Shown here piece by piece: positions 60,028-64,000 of a stretch of DNA of 64,000 nt; the first letter of the stretch is position 1; the number at the start of each line of letters is the position of its first letter. This stretch comes from Streptacidiphilus sp. 4-A2 (GTDB lineage Bacteria; Actinomycetota; Actinomycetes; Streptomycetales; Streptomycetaceae): NCBI GenBank assembly GCA_014284505.1, contig JAAFYY010000001.1, positions 4,402,001-4,466,000 of the forward strand, in the 5' to 3' direction. The translations under genes were made by a program, and so were the position numbers. The notes beneath the pieces were generated by a model. That model did not search any database. It worked only from the letters and a program-made list of their open reading frames with translations, and was not told where the DNA came from.

Positions 60028-62487
60028 TCGTGCCGCAGTTCGCCGGGGCGCATCATCCGCAGCAGCGGCGGCAGGCTGAGCCCGGCCACCAGCAGCGCGG
60101 ACAGCCCGCCGGACGCGGCCAGCAGCGCCACCGCGCCCCAGTCGAAGGCCATCGGCAGCTGCGACACCTGAAGCAGCACGGCGCCCAGCGCCAGTCCCCC
60201 GGCGGTCGCCAGCAGCAGCCCCAGCGCCATCGGCAGCAGGCTCTGCCACAGCACCGACAGCGCCACCACCGACCGCGGGGTGCCGAAGGCGTACAGCACC
60301 GCCAGGATCCGTCGGCGCTCCCGCAGTTGCTCCAGCAGCCCGACCAGCAGGCTGGCGGCGACCAGCAGCAGGGTGAGCGCCACGCCGAAGGCCAGCCCGC
60401 GGGAGACGATGCTGAAGTTGTGGTCCACCGCCTGCTGGTCGGCGAAGGTCACCGTGGCGGTGGGCGACAGCAGCGCGGCGGCGGTGCGCACCTGGTCGGC
60501 CCCGTCCGGCCGGCCCTGGTCGTAGTCGACGTAGACGGTGGAGTTCTGGGTACGCAGCAGCGCCGCGGGCACCGCGCCGGGTGTGGCCAGGAACCGGCCC
60601 AGCGGCTCGTAGGAGGAGGCCAGCGGGTCCGCCCCGGCGGTGACCGCGGCGGTCACCGCGGGCAGCCGCCAGACCGGGCCGGGGTTGTCGGCCGGGGTGA
60701 GCCCGAAGCCGACCCGGGTGCCTGCGGCGAAGACCTTGGTGGGGTCGTCCGCCGGGCTGCCCTGGCCGCCGCCGGCGCGGGCGGCGAAGAAGTCGCCGTC
60801 GGCGCAGTGCGGCAGCGGGGCGAAGGCGCGCAGGGTCGCGCAGTCCCCCACCACCACGTTCACCATGGCCGACAGCGTGCCGCCGCGGCCGGGGGTTGCA
60901 GCTGCTGCAACTGCACCTGGACGAAGCCGAGCGCCCGGCGTACGCCCGGCGTGGCGCGCAGGCGCGCGGTCTGCTGCGCGAGCGCGCCACCGGGGAGGGT
61001 CACCTCGGCCTGGTAGCCGCCGTTCGCAGCGGGCGGCGCGGGCGGCTGGTACGAGAGGGCGACCCCGGCGAAGAACGTTTGCAGGGCGATCGCCCCGGCG
61101 ACCGCGACCGTGATCGCGCCGACCGCGTTGCCGGAGGCCGTGCCTCCGTGCTGGAGCCGGCGCACCGCCAGCTGCCAGGACAGCGGGCCGCCCCAGGCGC
61201 CGGGTCAGCGCGCCGACCAGCCAGGGCAGCAGCACCCCGACGCCGACCAGCAGCAGTACCAGCCCGGCCAGCAGCGGCACCGTCGCCATGCCGTACCCGA
61301 TCAGGCCGACGTCGCCGGGGACCGTGCCCGACTCGGGCGCCTCCCACAGCAGCACCGCCAGCCCGGTGAACGGCAGCAGCAGCCGCCACCACAGCCGTCG
61401 GCGGCGGTCCGCCGCGCGGCGGACCGTGCCGAGCGGGTCCAGGCCGACCCGGCGCACCGCCAGCAGCGTCACCACGACCGCCAGCAGCGGCACCAGCACC
61501 ATGATCAGCGCTGCCAGCAGCGGCTGCGGGCTGATGTCCTGGGAGAAGAAGCTGACGCCCTGGACGCTGAAGTGCGGGGCCAGCGAGCGTCCCAGTTGGA
61601 ACAGCAGCACCCCGGCCGCCAGCCCGAGCACCGCCCCGGCCAGCGCCTCCCCGGCGGCCACCCGCGCGGTCATCGCCCGGTCCGCGCCGCACAGCCGGAT
61701 CGCGGCCAGCCGCCGGTCGCGCTGCTCGCCGCCGAAGCGGGCCGCGGTACCGAGGAAGGCCACCGCCGGCGCCAGCAGCACCACGAAGCCGACCAGACAG
61801 AGCAGCACCAGCATGGGATCCAGCGGCTTGCCCGGGTAGTGGTGGCCGTAGTGGTCGATCCGCACCGCCCCGGCGGCGAACGACAGATGGGCCCCGCCGA
61901 GGACGAAGGAGAGCTGGGCCGGGCCCAGCAGTCCGGCCTGGCCGATGGTGCCGACCACGGGGTACGGCAAGCGCTCGCGCAGCAGCGCGCCCCCCGGTGC
62001 GTCCAGCAGGGATTTGAGCGCCGGGGACACCACCATCCGCCCCGGCGCGGGGTAGTGCGCCACCCCCGGCGGCAGTGGCGCGTCCGGGCCGTCCGGCGCA
62101 CGATCCGGCCGCGCACGCTCTGCCCGGCGAAGACCGTGTCGGCGTCGGCGATCAGCACCGTGCGGCTGGTCGGCGGCGCGGTGGCGGAGCCGTAGAAGGT
62201 GTCGTACTGGCTGTAGAGCCGCTCGTTGCGGTGCTCCGAGGCCGTCGGGATCGAGGCCACCGCGAGCAGCAGCCCGACGCCGAGGCCGACCGCGACGGCG
62301 GAGAGCAGCAGCCGGATCCGCGCGCTGCGGCCACCGGTGAACGCCAGGCGCACGCCGAGCAGGTACTGCGCCAGGCCCGGCAACCGCACCCGGCCGGCCC
62401 GGCCTGGGCCGACGGGTATCGGGGCGGTCGGGGCCGTCCGGGCCGCCTCGGCAGTGGGAGCGGTCGGGGTCGGGTCGGCGGGGTCAT
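60024..62487 (-). CDS. FtsX-like ABC transporter permease (frameshifted)
   Basis: About 820 residues with an ABC3 permease layout: an N-terminal helix (IRLLLSAVAVGLGVGLLLAV), a large extracellular loop, a helix trio (LVLLCLVGFVVLLAPAVAFL; GEALAGAVLGLAAGVLLFQL; AALIMVLVPLLAVVVTLLAV), then a second half with AVGAITVAVAGAIALQTFF and a closing trio (GVALTLLLVAASLLVGLLEQ; LLATAGGLALGAVLLQVSQL). Such FtsX/MacB-type permeases move lipids, peptides or antibiotics or act mechanically. ATG 62487 overlaps the ATPase stop; the frame shifts within the first codons, near 62085, 61200 and 60880. The C-terminal overlap with the glycosyltransferase gene suggests a joint role in the envelope. Confidence 0.83.
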
Positions 62488-63225
62488 ATCGCCCGGGCCA
62501 GGTCGCGGGTGCGGCCGTCACGGACGACGACCTCACGGTCGGCGTAGGCGGCGACCCGGGACTCGTGGGTGACCAGCACCACCGCGGCGGAGGTCTCCCG
62601 CGGCCTGGACCAGCAGCCGCATCACCCGCTCGCCGTTCAACGAGTCCAGCGCGCCGGTGGGTTCGTCGGCGAAGACCACCTTGGGCCGGGTGACCAGGGC
62701 CCGGGCCACACCGACCCGCTGCGCCTGACCGCCGGAGATCTCACCGGGCCGCTTCCCGGCCAGACCTGGGACCTCCAGCCGTTCCAGCCACTCGGCGGCC
62801 ACGGCGTGCGCGGCCCGGCGGCGCATCCCGGCGAGCCGCAGCGGCAGCGCGACATTCTCCAGGTTGCTTAGCTCGGGCACGAGTTGGGCGAACTGGAACA
62901 GGAAGCCGAAGTCGCCGCGGCGCAGCTCGCTGCGCCGGGCGTCGGTGCTGCGGGTCAACTCCTCACCCTGGTACTCGATCCGGCCGCGCTCCGGGCGGAC
63001 GATCCCGGCCAGGCAGAGCAGCAGCGTGGACTTGCCCGAGCCCGACGGGCCCATGATCGCGACGAGTTCACCGGCGGCGACCTCGATTCCGGCTCCGGCC
63101 AGGGCCGGTGTGGGGCCGTAGTCCTTGTGGAGGCCCTCGGCGCGCAGCAGCGCCGACCCGCCCGTCGACCCGCCCGGCGGCCCGCTCCTCGGCTCGCTCA
63201 TCGGCTCGCCCGTCGACCCGCTCAT
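62484..63225 (-). CDS. ABC transporter ATP-binding protein, MacB/LolD type (one apparent frameshift)
   Basis: About 247 residues. Walker A GPSGSGKSTLL near residue 58, Q-loop FLFQFAQLVPELSNLENV, signature EISGGQAQRVGVARAL, Walker B KVVFADEPTGALDS and the H-loop in VLVTHESRVAAYADR. It powers the FtsX-like permease encoded next. The frame breaks near 62600, where one extra or two missing bases separate LLVQA from ETSAAVVLVTH. ATG 63225 overlaps the PadR stop (ATGA); the N-terminal 25 residues are a Gly/Ser/Pro extension. Confidence 0.93.
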
Positions 63226-63746
63226 CGGCGGAGCTCCGCGGCGAGCTGCTCCAGCCGGGCGGCGGTGAGTTCGAGCCAGCGCAGGTCGGCTTCCAGGTGG
63301 AACAGGGCGTGGTCGCAGACGAGCTGGTCGGCGAGGTCGCCGTCGAGCTTGCGCCGGGTCAGTTCCCGCATCAGCCGCAGGTGTTCGCCGCGCTGGTTGT
63401 CGAGCACCTCGTCGGCGGAGCGCCCGGTGAGCAGCGCCAGTACGACCTTGGTGTAGAGGGTGCTCTGGAGGTAGGGCTCGGCGGGTTCCGGCCTGCTGAG
63501 CCACTGCTGGACGTCGGTGACCCCGGCGTCGGTGATGGTGTACCGCTTGCGCTCGGGCCCCTCACCCGCCTCGACCGAATCGACCTCGATCAGACCGTTC
63601 TTGAGCAGCCGTGAGAGCGTCGCATACACCTGACCGTACGGCAGCGCACGATCGTGACCAAATCGTTGATCATAGGCGCGTTTGATGTCGTAACCGTGGC
63701 TGGGCTCACGTTCCAGCAGGCCAAGGATGGTGTGACCGAGTGACAT
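63222..63746 (-). CDS. PadR family transcriptional regulator
   Basis: 174 residues. The PadR winged helix is complete: MSLGHTILGLLEREPSHGYD, LPYGQVYATLSRLLKNGLIE, GPERKRYTITDAG; the C-terminal helical dimer domain ends LELTAARLEQLAAEL. PadR proteins repress adjacent transporter genes and are released by a toxic or phenolic ligand. The ATG at 63746 is close to a TATAGT box on the same strand, so the transcript may be leaderless. Its stop overlaps the ABC ATPase start. The frame is intact. The dyad at 63755-63771 is its likely operator. Confidence 0.93.
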   Translation of the reverse strand: MSLGHTILGLLEREPSHGYDIKRAYDQRFGHDRALPYGQVYATLSRLLKNGLIEVDSVEAGEGPERKRYTITDAGVTDVQQWLSRPEPAEPYLQSTLYTKVVLALLTGRSADEVLDNQRGEHLRLMRELTRRKLDGDLADQLVCDHALFHLEADLRWLELTAARLEQLAAELRR

Positions 63747-63754
63747 GGGGTAAC

Positions 63755-63771
63755 TATACACATCGTGTATA
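63755..63771. promoter_or_regulatory. Putative PadR operator
   Basis: TATACAC-ATC-GTGTATA is a perfect 7-bp inverted repeat that overlaps the TATAGT-type -10 region of padR, 9 bp before its start codon. PadR family sites are AT-rich dyads of this kind; this is the most AT-rich dyad in the neighbourhood. Confidence 0.7.
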
Positions 63772-63908
63772 CCCTCGATGCATACACCCGTCCCGGTGTA
63801 CTCCGACCCAAAAGTCCCACCAGTGGCCTGGAGTTGGGCCAGTATGGTTGCCGCCTCGGCGTCTGCCGAGGGGAGCACTCACTGGCGGTACACAGGCGGG
63901 GCGGTTTC

Positions 63909-64000
63909 ATGAGACTTACCGACATAACGCTGGGCTGGGGGATCACCGCCGTCGCGGCCTTCCTCGCGGTCGCCGGTGTGGCGACCCTGATGCGGTCCCG
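63909..64000 (+). CDS. Membrane protein, N-terminal fragment cut by window end
   Basis: The first 31 codons of a gene running out of the window: MRLTDITLGWGITAVAAFLA, then VAGVATLMRS. This is one membrane helix after a short N-terminus. It is divergent from padR. Nothing can be said about its family. ATG 63909 has only a weak GGCGG upstream; the hydrophobic start supports it. Confidence 0.5.
   Translation, partial: MRLTDITLGWGITAVAAFLAVAGVATLMRS

Noticed and set aside
1..64000. tRNA, rRNA or known riboswitches
   Set aside because: No cloverleaf-like sequence, rRNA segment or recognisable riboswitch core was noticed by eye; a covariance-model scan would be needed to exclude them fully.

Overview
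The window is chromosomal DNA of a very GC-rich actinomycete, most likely a member of the Streptomycetaceae (Streptomyces, Kitasatospora or Streptacidiphilus type). Signs of this are GTG and TTG starts behind GGAGG-type ribosome sites, an XRE/DUF5753 plus DUF397 pair, mycothiol-type DinB/MDMPI proteins, many small secreted proteins and almost no TTA codons. No rRNA, tRNA, CRISPR array, transposase or integrase was seen.

Layout. 1-10.3 kb: the end of a long-chain acyl-CoA synthetase, a secreted GDSL esterase, a YjbQ protein, an ECF sigma factor with its membrane partner and a duplicated ectodomain, BlaI/DedA/PAP2, an MBL hydrolase, an ROK kinase and a PucR regulator. 10.3-19.8 kb: an M3 peptidase, then a purine-oxidation operon (xanthine dehydrogenase FAD, FeS and Mo subunits, an NCS2 permease, an XdhC-type factor). 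20-35.7 kb: an accessory stretch of secreted, lectin, WD40, repeat and regulatory proteins. 35.8-45.2 kb (minus strand): catalase, allantoicase, allantoinase, glycerate kinase, glyoxylate carboligase, tartronate semialdehyde reductase and hydroxypyruvate isomerase. 45.3-49.4 kb (plus strand): a regulator, OHCU decarboxylase, HIU hydrolase, urate oxidase and 8-oxoguanine deaminase. 49.4-54.7 kb: a secreted protein ending in five histidines, a quinone oxidoreductase, malate synthase and the IclR regulator AllR. 54.8-64 kb: a MocA-type nucleotidyltransferase and MoaA (molybdenum cofactor), a zinc-ribbon protein, a TPR protein, a GT39-type membrane glycosyltransferase, an ABC exporter with a PadR repressor, and the start of a membrane protein.

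Together the purine genes form a nearly complete route: xanthine to urate to allantoin to allantoate to ureidoglycolate, then glyoxylate to tartronate semialdehyde to glycerate to glycerate-phosphate, with malate synthase as a second outlet. Catalase would remove the H2O2 and MocA/MoaA would serve the Mo enzyme. A repeated operator, TCAACA-N3-TGTTGA, overlaps or sits beside the promoters of four of these units and is the likely AllR site. Ureidoglycolate lyase was not found in the window.

Caution on quality: about half of the genes are interrupted by single-base insertions or deletions, often in G or C runs, and the density is extreme between 45.3 and 51.5 kb. Conserved protein sequence continues in the next frame each time, so sequencing error is more likely than gene decay. 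Coordinates for such genes are given end to end and the frame breaks are noted. A second recurring oddity is short tandem duplications (14-21 bp units) that include or abut the stop codons of many unrelated genes.
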